Source: Gammaproteobacteria bacterium (lineage in GTDB: Bacteria; Pseudomonadota; Gammaproteobacteria; Pseudomonadales; Azotimanducaceae). Taken from it: a DNA stretch of 35,749 nt. Made by a program: the position numbers and the translations under genes. How positions within the stretch are numbered: the first letter of the stretch is position 1; every line of letters begins with the position of its first letter. The DNA is taken from NCBI GenBank assembly GCA_002708765.1, contig PAPD01000045.1:1-35749 (forward strand), given 5' to 3'. This document shows, one piece after another, positions 24,191-31,144 of the stretch. The notes under the pieces were generated by a model. That model did no database searches. It had not been told where the DNA came from and was given only the letters and a program-made list of their open reading frames with translations.

Positions 24191-24339
24191 CAGACCCTCC
24201 CGAACAGTCGAGCGAAGAACCCGGGCTTTTCCATCGGCTGGATCTTCCCGTGCTTTGCGAAGCGGGTCGAGGCGTCGCTATGCGGCCGGGGGAGGACCCA
24301 CTTATCCGGCGCGGACGAATTGAAGCGAAGGTGGGTCAC
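24190..24339 (-). CDS. 49-residue small protein
   Basis: A short gene fits exactly between two others: its GTG start overlaps the upstream stop as GTGA and its stop overlaps the next ATG as TGATG. The product begins MTHLRFNSSAPDKWVLPRPH and ends with a basic amphipathic PGFFARLFGRV. The tight coupling on both sides supports reality. Function unknown. Confidence 0.6.
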   Translation of the reverse strand: MTHLRFNSSAPDKWVLPRPHSDASTRFAKHGKIQPMEKPGFFARLFGRV

Positions 24340-24644
24340 TGTCCGTTCCTCCTCTTGTCTGCGCGCATTTTGTCGACCGCGTATCGGATGAAGGGTTCGA
24401 TATCGATCTCTCCTCTCTGGACCTTCGTGACGAACTCGCGCTCTCCGCAGTAATAGAGGCGGGATAGATATTCGAGCGAAGCCGTGTCTCTTTCGATAGC
24501 GATCTCGAGGTGCTGGATGGTGAACTTCGATCCTTCGTCCGAGACAGTTTCCTCGACCGTCTCGCGCGGCCGCCTGGTCGCTTCCTCCTTGTCGACGAAC
24601 CGTCCGGTGACGGCATCCCGGAAGTGATTAAATCTCTTACCCAT
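24336..24644 (-). CDS. Small conserved-type phage protein
   Basis: A 102-residue protein beginning MGKRFNHFRDAVTGRFVDKE, then ATRRPRETVEETV. The YRDAxTGRFV then RPxTTVxE pattern is one I associate with small conserved phage proteins of unknown role. The middle is helical (IQHLEIAIERDTASLEYLSR). TAATG overlap with the upstream gene and GTGA with the downstream one. Confidence 0.65.
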   Translation of the reverse strand: MGKRFNHFRDAVTGRFVDKEEATRRPRETVEETVSDEGSKFTIQHLEIAIERDTASLEYLSRLYYCGEREFVTKVQRGEIDIEPFIRYAVDKMRADKRRNGQ

Positions 24645-24793
24645 TATTCTTCTCCTTCGGTTGATACGATCGCGAGCTCTTCTTCCTTCAGAGCTTCGAC
24701 GATACGATAGGCTTCTCGGATCGCTTCGGCGCGGCTGGAGCCGTAGATCGACTCGAGGACGTCCGCGAGGACAGCGACTTCGTGGGGGATCAT
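24644..24793 (-). CDS. 49-residue small protein
   Basis: ATG 24793 follows AAGAGGAGAATACCCGA, a good ribosome site, and the stop TAA overlaps the next ATG. The product is helical and acidic, beginning MIPHEVAVLADVLESIYGSS and ending STEGEE. Unrecognised. Start, coupling and codon use support it as a gene. Confidence 0.6.
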   Translation of the reverse strand: MIPHEVAVLADVLESIYGSSRAEAIREAYRIVEALKEEELAIVSTEGEE

Positions 24794-24808
24794 TCGGGTA
24801 TTCTCCTC

Positions 24809-25183
24809 TTACTTAAAGTCCGTTGCGAATCCGATCGCTAGAGCGAGGAAGACGCAAAAAAGAAGGATAGATATAACCAGAAGCTCGGGATGCTTATCGA
24901 AAGTTCTCGCTATCGGAGAACGGAAGTCGACCCAAGGTTCGAACCATCTTCCCTCCATTCCGCACTTTGTCTCGTCCTCTCTGATGTTTTTCGCGAGGTC
25001 GTAAGTAGGTCTTCCAGTTTCGTGATTGAATCCGACGGCCGCTCTCTTGTCGAAGCAGCGATCCCGATCCGGTCCGCTACGCATAATAACGATCGGATGA
25101 TAAGGAAGCTCTTCTTTCATTCCTCCGAACTTATCGCAACGATTGCAGGCGGCGATGTTGTTGCAGTCTCTCTTGTCTCTCAT
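24809..25183 (-). CDS. Small membrane-anchored Cys-containing protein
   Basis: The start is ATG 25183, which follows AAGAGGAGAAGA; the longer frame upstream overlaps another gene. The 124-residue product begins MRDKRDCNNIAACNRCDKFG with three clustered cysteines that could bind metal, contains further single cysteines (DRCFDKRA, KCGMEGRWFEPW) and ends with one membrane segment (LLVISILLFCVFLALAIGFA). So the Cys-rich head would face the cytoplasm or periplasm from a C-terminal anchor. Function unknown. Confidence 0.55.
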   Translation of the reverse strand: MRDKRDCNNIAACNRCDKFGGMKEELPYHPIVIMRSGPDRDRCFDKRAAVGFNHETGRPTYDLAKNIREDETKCGMEGRWFEPWVDFRSPIARTFDKHPELLVISILLFCVFLALAIGFATDFK

Positions 25184-25196
25184 TCTTCTTCTCCTC

Positions 25197-25571
25197 TTAC
25201 TTCCTCGTCCGGTCGTCATACATTCCTTCGGCGAGGAGTTCTTCGACGTAATCGACCAGCGACGGCCGGCCGGCTTCTTCATCCCGATCGCGGAACGTCC
25301 GGACGATCTTCGTGACTTCGCGGCGCGCTTCCTTGCAGACCCGGGCGCGGCGCTGTTCTTCGGGGTCCTCCGACTTCGGGGAGGCGTGGCGGGTCTCCAT
25401 CCAGACCTTCAGAAGCGAGATAACGACCTTCCCTTCCGAGTTCGAGCGATTCCGGAACTCGAGGCGGCAGGAGGACGAGCAGAAGCTCTTGCGCATTCCT
25501 CGGGTTCTCTCTCCTACCGGCTTGCCGCAGTTCGGGCAGAGCTTGGTGGCGTTGTCGGTCTGGTCGGTCAT
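25197..25571 (-). CDS. Small zinc-ribbon protein
   Basis: Starting at ATG 25571 (site AAGGAACCAGACA) gives 124 residues. An N-terminal CPNCGKPVGERTRGMRKSFC with CSSSC nearby forms a four-Cys zinc-binding motif. A basic helical region follows (RARVCKEARREVTKIVRTFR). It could bind nucleic acid or RNA polymerase (inference). The first codons and leader resemble those of the upstream gene at 25594. Confidence 0.6.
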   Translation of the reverse strand: MTDQTDNATKLCPNCGKPVGERTRGMRKSFCSSSCRLEFRNRSNSEGKVVISLLKVWMETRHASPKSEDPEEQRRARVCKEARREVTKIVRTFRDRDEEAGRPSLVDYVEELLAEGMYDDRTRK

Positions 25572-25593
25572 TGTCTGGTTCCTTCTCTTCAGA

Positions 25594-25785
25594 TCAGTAG
25601 GAGACGAAGTCGCGGCGGACTTCCGACTTACCGACAAGGACGGCGCTTTCGGCGTTGAATATCTGGTGCTTCTGGATCTTCCAGATTGCTTCTTCTTCGT
25701 CGCGCGCGTCAACTTCGAAAGTCTCTTCGTTCCCGAGTTCGATATGCCGGGCGAAAACTTCGTAGGTGTTGATCTGGTCGGTCAT
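25594..25785 (-). CDS. 63-residue small protein
   Basis: ATG 25785 follows AAGGAACCAAGACG and the product begins MTDQINTYEVFARHIELGNE. It has a beta-beta-alpha look with an acidic helix (EEEAIWKIQKHQIF), similar in style to small phage proteins with an EAxxxI helix. It is the first gene after promoter-like site C. Function unknown. Confidence 0.6.
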   Translation of the reverse strand: MTDQINTYEVFARHIELGNEETFEVDARDEEEAIWKIQKHQIFNAESAVLVGKSEVRRDFVSY

Positions 25786-25813
25786 CGTCTTGGTTCCTTC
25801 TGTCTATAAAAGG

Positions 25814-25842
25814 AAGTTACTCGCTTTCGTTGCTAGTTGCAA
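25814..25842 (-). promoter_or_regulatory. Promoter candidate C (leftward)
   Basis: TTGCAA (25837-25842) and TAACTT (25814-25819, - strand) are spaced 17 bp and lie just before the gene starting at 25785. The -35 hexamer is identical to sites A and B and overlaps the end of the upstream gene. The -10 is weaker than the TAGATA of the others. Confidence 0.5.
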
Positions 25843-26111
25843 GACCTAATCGACATACCTTCGAACTTTTTTTCGACGTCCAGGTGGGCTATTCCGACGA
25901 GACCGTGATCGCGCTCGTTCTTCTCGTTATCGATCCAACCGTCCCACTCCGGCATCGAGACGCAGGGAACGCCGTCGAGATCTATCTCGAGCCGCTTCTT
26001 ACCGTCCTTCTCGACCAGCTGGTAGGATCCCCACTCGAGACCGGCGTCCGCTTCCGAACGGTTCCGATAAACCATACCGTCGCGGCAGAACGCAAAACCG
26101 ATATACCTCAC
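25833..26111 (-). CDS. 92-residue protein, unrecognised
   Basis: The GTG start overlaps the upstream TGA as GTGA. The product has aromatic strands (GFAFCRDGMVYRNRSEADAG) and an acidic WDGWIDNEKNERDH segment, suggesting a small beta-rich protein. Its last codons overlap promoter-like site C. No family is recognised. Confidence 0.55.
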   Translation of the reverse strand: MRYIGFAFCRDGMVYRNRSEADAGLEWGSYQLVEKDGKKRLEIDLDGVPCVSMPEWDGWIDNEKNERDHGLVGIAHLDVEKKFEGMSIRSCN

Positions 26112-26965
26112 TTCTTCTCTCCCTTCATCTTCTCGACCGCGAGGTGGCTGTTCTTCAGCTTCCGGAGATCCTGTCTCGTCGCTGGAACGTATCGCGGCGG
26201 ACCGAAGAGGACCTCGACCTTATCCTTCTTCGCGCTATCCTCGTTCGGAACTCGACGAACGAGTTCTCCCTTCTTCGGGTCGAGACCGATCGGAATCCAC
26301 CCGGCGATCTCCGTCCGTTCCTTCTTCCGCTTCTCGACCAGAGACCGCGCTCTCGTTCCCGGATAGAGGTTCCATCCCGGAACCGCGTCCTCGAACCGAC
26401 CGATAAGCTTCAGATAATCGCGGTAGGTGACGCTCCTCGGATCGGCGGAGAGAGCGACGATATCGTTCGACGGCTTCCCGGTCCTCCAGTGGGGCACGAC
26501 CTTGAAGCGGACCGGGACGACCAGTCCCTCGAGGTCTGCGTAGGAAAGGTCGTCCAGATCGAGCGTGTGGCAGCTCATCGCGCGCTTCAGGAACATACGG
26601 TCCCGCTCGACGACCTTCTCCGGACCTTCGAGGAGGAAAGGTCTCCAGATCCACCGGCCTTTATGGATACCGGCGATAACAGTCGCTTTCCCGGAAGCGC
26701 TTACGGAGTTCGTCTTCTTCTCCGGCTGGAGGTTCCCGGCCGCGTCGACCGGGATATTCGAGAACTGGACGAGACCGACCTTCCCGTCCCCTATCGGGTT
26801 CCACCGGCGCTTCTTCGGAGCGGCTTCGAGACCTCCGGGTCGAACGACCTTCTCTCTTGCCTGTCTGCGGCGCTCTGCGTCGACTTGGTCGAACTTCTGG
26901 AGCTTCCCCTCGTTGAGGTCCATTCGGATCTGTCCGGGACGCTCTGCGTCGTTTTCTCGATACAT
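26108..26965 (-). CDS. 285-residue protein, unrecognised
   Basis: ATG 26965 follows AAGAGGAACCGAGA. The N-terminal 60 residues are basic and polar. A central beta-rich region (GKATVIAGIHKGRWIWRPF, LEGLVVPVRFKVVPHWRTG) resembles an OB-like or barrel fold by eye only, and the end is strongly basic (RQDLRKLKNSHLAVEKMKGE). A nucleic-acid-binding role is possible but unproved. It overlaps the upstream gene by 175 bases and the downstream gene by GTGA. Confidence 0.6.
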   Translation of the reverse strand: MYRENDAERPGQIRMDLNEGKLQKFDQVDAERRRQAREKVVRPGGLEAAPKKRRWNPIGDGKVGLVQFSNIPVDAAGNLQPEKKTNSVSASGKATVIAGIHKGRWIWRPFLLEGPEKVVERDRMFLKRAMSCHTLDLDDLSYADLEGLVVPVRFKVVPHWRTGKPSNDIVALSADPRSVTYRDYLKLIGRFEDAVPGWNLYPGTRARSLVEKRKKERTEIAGWIPIGLDPKKGELVRRVPNEDSAKKDKVEVLFGPPRYVPATRQDLRKLKNSHLAVEKMKGEKK

Positions 26966-27243
26966 TCTCGGTTCCTCTTAAGCTTGCTCATGGCGTAGAC
27001 CGCTGGTCCTTCGGTCGACGCGATACCGGTCGCTACGATCGCTCTCTTCGAAGCGCGGAGGATATCCCCGACGGAGATACCCTCCTTTTGCTTCCTGAAG
27101 CCGTAGACGAGCCGGGATAGGTTCTTGTCCTTTATCTTCCCGTGGAGGCTCGACGCGGCCTTCGTGACGACGAGGAGGTTTTCCCCGTTCTCGAAGTCCT
27201 CGACCGCGTCGAGCAGGAGGTGGGCGGCTTCCTTCGGGCCCAT
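26791..27243 (-). CDS. 150-residue protein with overlapping C-terminal extension
   Basis: ATG 27243 lies five bases after the upstream stop. The first 95 residues look natural (EAAHLLLDAVEDFENGENLL, then a basic GDILRASKRAIVATG region). From about residue 95 the frame runs through the start of the next gene and reads as Arg/Ser-rich shadow (SSRSSTKSTQSAADRQ). So either the protein really has a junk-like tail or a recent mutation removed its proper stop. No clear ribosome site; coupling to the upstream gene is likely. Function unknown. Confidence 0.5.
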   Translation of the reverse strand: MGPKEAAHLLLDAVEDFENGENLLVVTKAASSLHGKIKDKNLSRLVYGFRKQKEGISVGDILRASKRAIVATGIASTEGPAVYAMSKLKRNRECIEKTTQSVPDRSEWTSTRGSSRSSTKSTQSAADRQERRSFDPEVSKPLRRSAGGTR

Positions 27244-27248
27244 CGCGA

Positions 27249-28043
27249 TCAGGAGACCGCGAAGAGGAAGCAGATCGTCCCGACAGCGAGAGCGAGAGCG
27301 AGAGCGATCGCGCAGTAAACGACAACCATCGCGGGTTCGGATTCTCCCGGCTCGCAGTGCGGCTTCCGAAAGGGAGACATTCCGCGACGCTTTTCGAAGG
27401 GTTCGAAGTCGTCTTCCGTAAAAGAAGAGATGACAGGACGATCGACTTCGTATCGGCCGCCGTAGATCCTCTGGCACTCCTCGTCCGTAAGTTCGTGGAT
27501 ACCCTTCGAGCGTTCGTCCTCCATCCACTCCGTTACGGACTTCCCGGAGTCGATAACCCGGTCGACCATTCCGGTCCGGAGCGCGGTCTTCATCAGATAC
27601 CCGCTGCGGTCGATCCGGAGAGCTGCGAATCGGGAGATACCGAGTGCCTTCTCCTTCTCGATCATCCATTCCGGCTTGTAGGAAGCGTTCGGTCCGGTGA
27701 GGATAACCTTCGGTCCGTAGATCTCTTCGATCTGGTCGAGGAAGGGATCGTATCGGTCCCCGTTGCGGAAGTTCAGCGGTTCCGCGTCGAGCTGTTCGAA
27801 CGAGACGATAACCCATCCCTCCCTGTCGACGAGGACGACGCCGTCCGAGTGCGCTTCGGTCGAGATCGCGAGGATCTGCGTCTCTTTTCCTTCGACGTTC
27901 CCGAAGCGGGACATATCCGCCTTCTCGACCAGCTTCGCGCGGGTTCCGGGACTGAAGGGGAGAGCAACGTCTCCGGACTTGAACGAGGAGCAGTTCGACC
28001 ACTCGCTCGAGATCTCTTCGTAGGTCTTACTCTTGGTGGCCAT
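27249..28043 (-). CDS. 264-residue protein with C-terminal membrane anchor
   Basis: ATG 28043 follows AAGGAGAAGAAGA. The cytoplasmic-looking part has beta strands (SDGVVLVDREGWVIVSFEQL) and an Arg/Lys-rich middle. The C-terminus is one hydrophobic segment (VVVYCAIALALALAVGTICF), making this a tail-anchored protein. No catalytic motif is seen. Several neighbours are also membrane proteins, so a shared role at the host membrane is possible (inference). Confidence 0.55.
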   Translation of the reverse strand: MATKSKTYEEISSEWSNCSSFKSGDVALPFSPGTRAKLVEKADMSRFGNVEGKETQILAISTEAHSDGVVLVDREGWVIVSFEQLDAEPLNFRNGDRYDPFLDQIEEIYGPKVILTGPNASYKPEWMIEKEKALGISRFAALRIDRSGYLMKTALRTGMVDRVIDSGKSVTEWMEDERSKGIHELTDEECQRIYGGRYEVDRPVISSFTEDDFEPFEKRRGMSPFRKPHCEPGESEPAMVVVYCAIALALALAVGTICFLFAVS

Positions 28044-28149
28044 TCTTCTTCTCCTTCTTTCCTTTCCAGAGCCGGGCGATCCCGGCGATTATTGCAGCTC
28101 CGAAGAGCAGGTCGAGGACGATCCCGACGATTATCGCTCCTTCGAGCAT
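28027..28149 (-). CDS. 40-residue membrane microprotein
   Basis: ATG 28149 follows an AAGGAG-like GGAGATCGAGGA region within the end of the preceding gene. The product starts MLEGAIIVGIVLDLLFGAAI, a single membrane helix, and ends with a Lys-rich tail (KGKKEKKNGHQE). It overlaps neighbours on both sides (19 and 17 bases). It is below usual gene-calling limits. Confidence 0.5.
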   Translation of the reverse strand: MLEGAIIVGIVLDLLFGAAIIAGIARLWKGKKEKKNGHQE

Positions 28150-28709
28150 TCCTCGATCTCCTTCTCGCGCTGATACTCGACAGCTTCGAGGAGAGACCCT
28201 TCGAGCTCTTGGACCGTCTTATATCCGGTCGCGCGGACCAGACTGTCGACGCCTTCCTTCGACCAGCGGCCGGAGACGATCATGGCAAGAGCGACGTGGG
28301 CGTCGTGGATCTTGCAACCCGGGGAGAGTTCGATCTTCCGAGCGGGATCTCCCGGCTTCGAGAACGCCGGCGTCGGGACACCCGACTGCAGGCTCTGGAC
28401 GCTGTCGAGCATCCGCGACCAGTAAGGCGCCTCTTCGAGCTTCGCGAGTTCCAAGCTAGCGCGACCGACTTCCACTTCTAGGCGGCGCTTGCTGTCCTCC
28501 TTCAGATAATCGAGGTTCCCTTCGATACCCGCTCCGCGATCGTGGAAGTCCTCGCGGAACTTCTCGAGACTCTCGCGGACCTTGTCGATTGATTCCTCGA
28601 ACTCGTCGACCGACTTCTTCGCGATCTTAAGGAACTGGTCGAGGAACCAGAAGAAGACCGCTCCGAAGAGGACGATCGACAGCGCTACGATGATGAATTC
28701 CCAAGCCAT
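28131..28709 (-). CDS. Membrane-anchored coiled-coil protein
   Basis: The 192-residue protein has an N-terminal membrane segment (FIIVALSIVLFGAVFFWFLD, about 4-23), then a long coiled coil (KVRESLEKFREDFHDR and on), and a C-terminal helical domain with a conserved-looking GVDSLVRATGYKTVQELEGS. TAATG overlap links it to the Xre-type regulator upstream. It resembles periplasmic or cytoplasmic rod proteins in architecture. Function unknown. Confidence 0.6.
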   Translation of the reverse strand: MAWEFIIVALSIVLFGAVFFWFLDQFLKIAKKSVDEFEESIDKVRESLEKFREDFHDRGAGIEGNLDYLKEDSKRRLEVEVGRASLELAKLEEAPYWSRMLDSVQSLQSGVPTPAFSKPGDPARKIELSPGCKIHDAHVALAMIVSGRWSKEGVDSLVRATGYKTVQELEGSLLEAVEYQREKEIEECSKER

Positions 28710-28912
28710 TAACGGATCTCCTCGATTCCGAACTTTTCGACCAGGCGGACGAGAAGCGCGAAGCTTTCGGTTACAGGGGCCTCTCCGCGCTCCATCTGGG
28801 AGACGCTTGAGGGGGAACGACCGAGCAGGACGCCGAACTCGACTTGCGTCGCTCCGAGCTTCTCGCGGATCTGCGCGAGCTCCTCTCCGGTCATTTTACG
28901 AGACAGTGCCAT
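28709..28912 (-). CDS. Xre/Cro-type helix-turn-helix regulator
   Basis: A 67-residue protein that is almost entirely one HTH domain: LAQIREKLGATQVEFGVLLG followed by RSPSSVSQMERGEAPV, the classic recognition pattern (TQxxFxxxLG then S.SxxSxxExG). It follows GAAGGAAGGAAGTAGA. It could autoregulate this operon or act like a small anti-CRISPR-associated (Aca) repressor, but nothing in the sequence decides. No CI-like C-terminal domain is present, so it is not a lambda-style repressor. Confidence 0.82.
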   Translation of the reverse strand: MALSRKMTGEELAQIREKLGATQVEFGVLLGRSPSSVSQMERGEAPVTESFALLVRLVEKFGIEEIR

Positions 28913-28926
28913 TCTACTTCCTTCCT

Positions 28927-29010
28927 TCAGATTGCGACGAGCGCGATAATGACGAAGAGCAGGCCTCCGACGAGGGATGCTCCGGCGATAACGTTGTCTA
29001 CGGTGCTCAC
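28927..29010 (-). CDS. 27-residue membrane microprotein
   Basis: GTG 29010 overlaps the upstream TGA as GTGA. The product starts MSTVDNVIAGASLVGGLLFV and continues with IIALVAI, a single membrane helix with no charged tail. It is the shortest gene in the window and is accepted only because of the exact overlap and hydrophobic content. Confidence 0.45.
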   Translation of the reverse strand: MSTVDNVIAGASLVGGLLFVIIALVAI

Positions 29011-29381
29011 TTGGTCTTCTCCTTCTTGAACAGGCGTCCGGCGATATAACCCTTCGCGAGGATCTGAACCGACAGAGCGAAAGCTCCGTATTCCAGATCG
29101 CGTGGGTCGAACTGATAGACCGGAACGCCGTCGATCTTCAGAGAGAGGCGGAACTTCGTCGGAGAGACGATTCCGAAGAGGTCGACAGCTTCCGGCAGAT
29201 AGGGGTCCCGGTCGAGGTCGAGGACTTCGTCGCAGATATCGACCCGAACGAGATCCCCGATACCGGGGATCTCTTCGAGAACGTATTCCGCGACCGACTG
29301 AAAGGTGCTCCGGATGTCCTCGAGCCATCCGAGAGTGCGGCTCTGGTCGTCTTCGAGGAAGAGGCAAGGTGCGCTAGCCAT
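29007..29381 (-). CDS. 124-residue protein, unrecognised
   Basis: ATG 29381 follows AGGAGACAGGACG. The product has a mixed alpha/beta look with acidic stretches (EEIPGIGDLVRVDICDEVLD) and ends with GYIAGRLFKKEKTK. Its stop overlaps the microprotein start. No family is recognised. Being just upstream of an Xre gene, it is one of the candidates for a counter-defence protein (weak inference). Confidence 0.55.
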   Translation of the reverse strand: MASAPCLFLEDDQSRTLGWLEDIRSTFQSVAEYVLEEIPGIGDLVRVDICDEVLDLDRDPYLPEAVDLFGIVSPTKFRLSLKIDGVPVYQFDPRDLEYGAFALSVQILAKGYIAGRLFKKEKTK

Positions 29382-29395
29382 CGTCCTGTCTCCTA

Positions 29396-29953
29396 TCAGA
29401 TCGCGAGAGCGCGACGAGCGATACGGACGACCGGGAGGACCCGGTTAAAGCGGTAGGTCTGCATAACGGCCGCGACAGCGTTCTCCGCTTCGACCCGGCG
29501 CGCGCCCATCAGCTCCAGAGCGCGGACGGCGGAGTAGTGCCGGCGTTCGGCAACCGAACGGACGAACCCGGTCGACTCGCTTTCCTTCCAGCTACGGGTG
29601 TTCTCGTCCCAACGGAGGACGTGGTAACCGAGTTCGCGATCCTCGACGAGCTCGACGTCCTTCTTCGCGAGGTCGCAGGCTTCGCGGGGAGAGATCTTCT
29701 TACGGCGCACCGCATACTGGAATTCGAAGCCGTCGAGTTCGATAGAGGGGAGACCGTTGTCGACGACGACCTCGTCGCTCGACTGCAGTTCGTTAACGAG
29801 GTGGACGCCTTCCTCGACCGCGAGTTCTTCGCGATCCAGCTTCTCCCCGGTCGCGCGCTCGATACGGCGGAGGGCGGGAGCGACGTCTTCGAGCGTTGCG
29901 CAGGCGGCAATCGCGAGACGGGAGGCGGCGTCGTATACGATAGTGGCTTTCAT
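29396..29953 (-). CDS. 185-residue protein, first gene after promoter B
   Basis: ATG 29953 follows AAGGAACCAAGAAG. The product has an N-terminal helical domain (TLEDVAPALRRIERATGEKL) and a middle beta region (ELDGFEFQYAVRRKKISPRE), then helices ending in basic VVRIARRALAI. Nothing diagnostic. It is the first gene downstream of the strongest promoter-like site and so may be expressed highly and early. Confidence 0.6.
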   Translation of the reverse strand: MKATIVYDAASRLAIAACATLEDVAPALRRIERATGEKLDREELAVEEGVHLVNELQSSDEVVVDNGLPSIELDGFEFQYAVRRKKISPREACDLAKKDVELVEDRELGYHVLRWDENTRSWKESESTGFVRSVAERRHYSAVRALELMGARRVEAENAVAAVMQTYRFNRVLPVVRIARRALAI

Positions 29954-30007
29954 CTTCTTGGTTCCTTTGGTTCGTTCAGAGACCGAATCACCCGGCCTCT
30001 GAACTGA

Positions 30008-30036
30008 TATCTAGGGCTAGTTCTTACAGCTTGCAA
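30008..30036 (-). promoter_or_regulatory. Promoter candidate B (leftward)
   Basis: TTGCAA (30031-30036) and TAGATA (30008-30013, - strand) with exactly 17 bp between. It sits in the gap before the gene at 29953, with a likely transcript start near 30001. It shares CTAGATA with site A. Confidence 0.65.
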
Positions 30037-30047
30037 CCCCTCCTAGC

Positions 30048-30080
30048 AAAAAAAGTTATCTATCCGACTCGAGGAGCCGG
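30048..30080 (-). terminator. Possible weak terminator before promoter B
   Basis: On the - strand CCGGCT/AGTCGG (30080-30075 and 30069-30064; 6 bp with one wobble, 5-base loop) is followed nine bases later by T7 (30054-30048). The gap between stem and T tract makes it doubtful, but it ends the gene at 30056 and precedes promoter B. Confidence 0.35.
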
Positions 30081-30367
30081 TCGAGGAGGCGGTCCGCGAA
30101 GAAGTCTTCGGTGTCCCGAACCGCTTGTCGCATATCGTCCCGGAGGATCTTCGCGAAGATCTTCAGGCGGTAGAGCTGGTGGAGGGAGGGGACCGCTCGA
30201 CCGTTGAGGAACTCGAGGACGGTTCCGTAATCCTCGTCCATGGCTTCGGCGATACGGTCGATAGGAACTCCGAGAATGATCGTGTCGCGGAGCAGGATAA
30301 CCGCTCTCCGGCGTTCGGCCGGGTCGGTCCAGTTCGGGACGGGGCGGAGGTAGGTCGGCTTGTTCAT
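30056..30367 (-). CDS. Small helical protein, possible DNA-binding
   Basis: ATG 30367 follows AGAAAGGAAACGA. The 103 residues contain VPIDRIAEAMDEDYGTVLEF then LNGRAVPSLHQLYRL, which has the spacing of a helix-turn-helix (IAExMx...VxxFLxGxxxPS), so it may be a regulator. The end is charged helix. It is last in the first leftward operon, before promoter B. Confidence 0.5.
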   Translation of the reverse strand: MNKPTYLRPVPNWTDPAERRRAVILLRDTIILGVPIDRIAEAMDEDYGTVLEFLNGRAVPSLHQLYRLKIFAKILRDDMRQAVRDTEDFFADRLLDRLLESDR

Positions 30368-30378
30368 TCGTTTCCTTT

Positions 30379-30843
30379 CTAGAAGTCGAGGGCGATGGCT
30401 TGTTCGAGGTCTTCCCGATCGGCGGGAATCCAGTGTTTAAGGACGGCGTTTACGGCGTCGGAGTAGAAGGCGGAAAACTCCTCCTGGTCCATGGAAGCGA
30501 AGGATATCGACTCCGGGACGAAAAGGGGTCGGGAAGCCTTCGGGACCTTTACCCACTGTCCGCGACCGAGAGCCGCCTTCAGGGCGTAGAGGACGTTCTC
30601 CTCGCTATCGAACCCTTCGCAGTTGTGCCGGACGATCTCGAGGAGCTTCCAGAACTTGCGATGGTGTCCGACGTTGCGCGGCTTGCGGATATCGGCCGCG
30701 AGTTCGTCTCCTTCCTTGTAGGACCGGATCCGGGAGAGGGACTCGTCGTCCGACGGAACCAGAACCAGTGCCTCCGGATCAATATCGCGAACTTTTCGGA
30801 CCTTCCACGTGGCGGGAGGTCTCTCGCTCTTTGCGCGCGGCAT
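30379..30843 (-). CDS. DUF1367 family protein
   Basis: ATG 30843 follows AGGGAGAAGGAAG. The 154-residue protein has LAADIRKPRNVGHHRKFWKL, the strongest signature of the DUF1367 family common in phages, and a C-terminal MDQEEFSAFYSDAVNAVLKH helix that is also typical. DUF1367 is functionally obscure and often lies near recombination or replication genes. It overlaps the upstream gene by 65 bases in another frame. Confidence 0.75.
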   Translation of the reverse strand: MPRAKSERPPATWKVRKVRDIDPEALVLVPSDDESLSRIRSYKEGDELAADIRKPRNVGHHRKFWKLLEIVRHNCEGFDSEENVLYALKAALGRGQWVKVPKASRPLFVPESISFASMDQEEFSAFYSDAVNAVLKHWIPADREDLEQAIALDF

Positions 30844-31144
30844 CTTCCTTCTCCCTCTTCTTCAATTCCTGATTGATCATCTCGCGGTTCGTCTTCCTCT
30901 TCTTCGCTGGATCGATCGGTTCGGAACGAGGAGCGGCAGAGGGGGAGATCTGTTTCCGATACTTCCAAGCCATCCGCGCGAGATTATAGGACTGGCGCTC
31001 CGTAAGAGCACTAAGGTCCTCTTCGATACGGTCGGAGAGAGACGCGATAAACTTCTTGTCCCATCCGCCTGGCAGCATTCGAGCGTAACGGAGCTCCCGG
31101 ATCCGGAGGTGGTCGGTTTCGTCGATTGTCGTATCTTTCCTCAC
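30779..31144 (-). CDS. 121-residue basic protein, unrecognised
   Basis: GTG 31144 overlaps the methyltransferase stop as GTGA. The first 75 residues are helical (FIASLSDRIEEDLSALTERQ, then SYNLARMAWKYRKQI) and the end is Lys/Arg/Glu-rich (MINQELKKREKEDAARKERE). The last 65 bases overlap the DUF1367 gene. Role unknown; the basic tail could contact nucleic acid. Confidence 0.55.
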   Translation of the reverse strand: MRKDTTIDETDHLRIRELRYARMLPGGWDKKFIASLSDRIEEDLSALTERQSYNLARMAWKYRKQISPSAAPRSEPIDPAKKRKTNREMINQELKKREKEDAARKERETSRHVEGPKSSRY

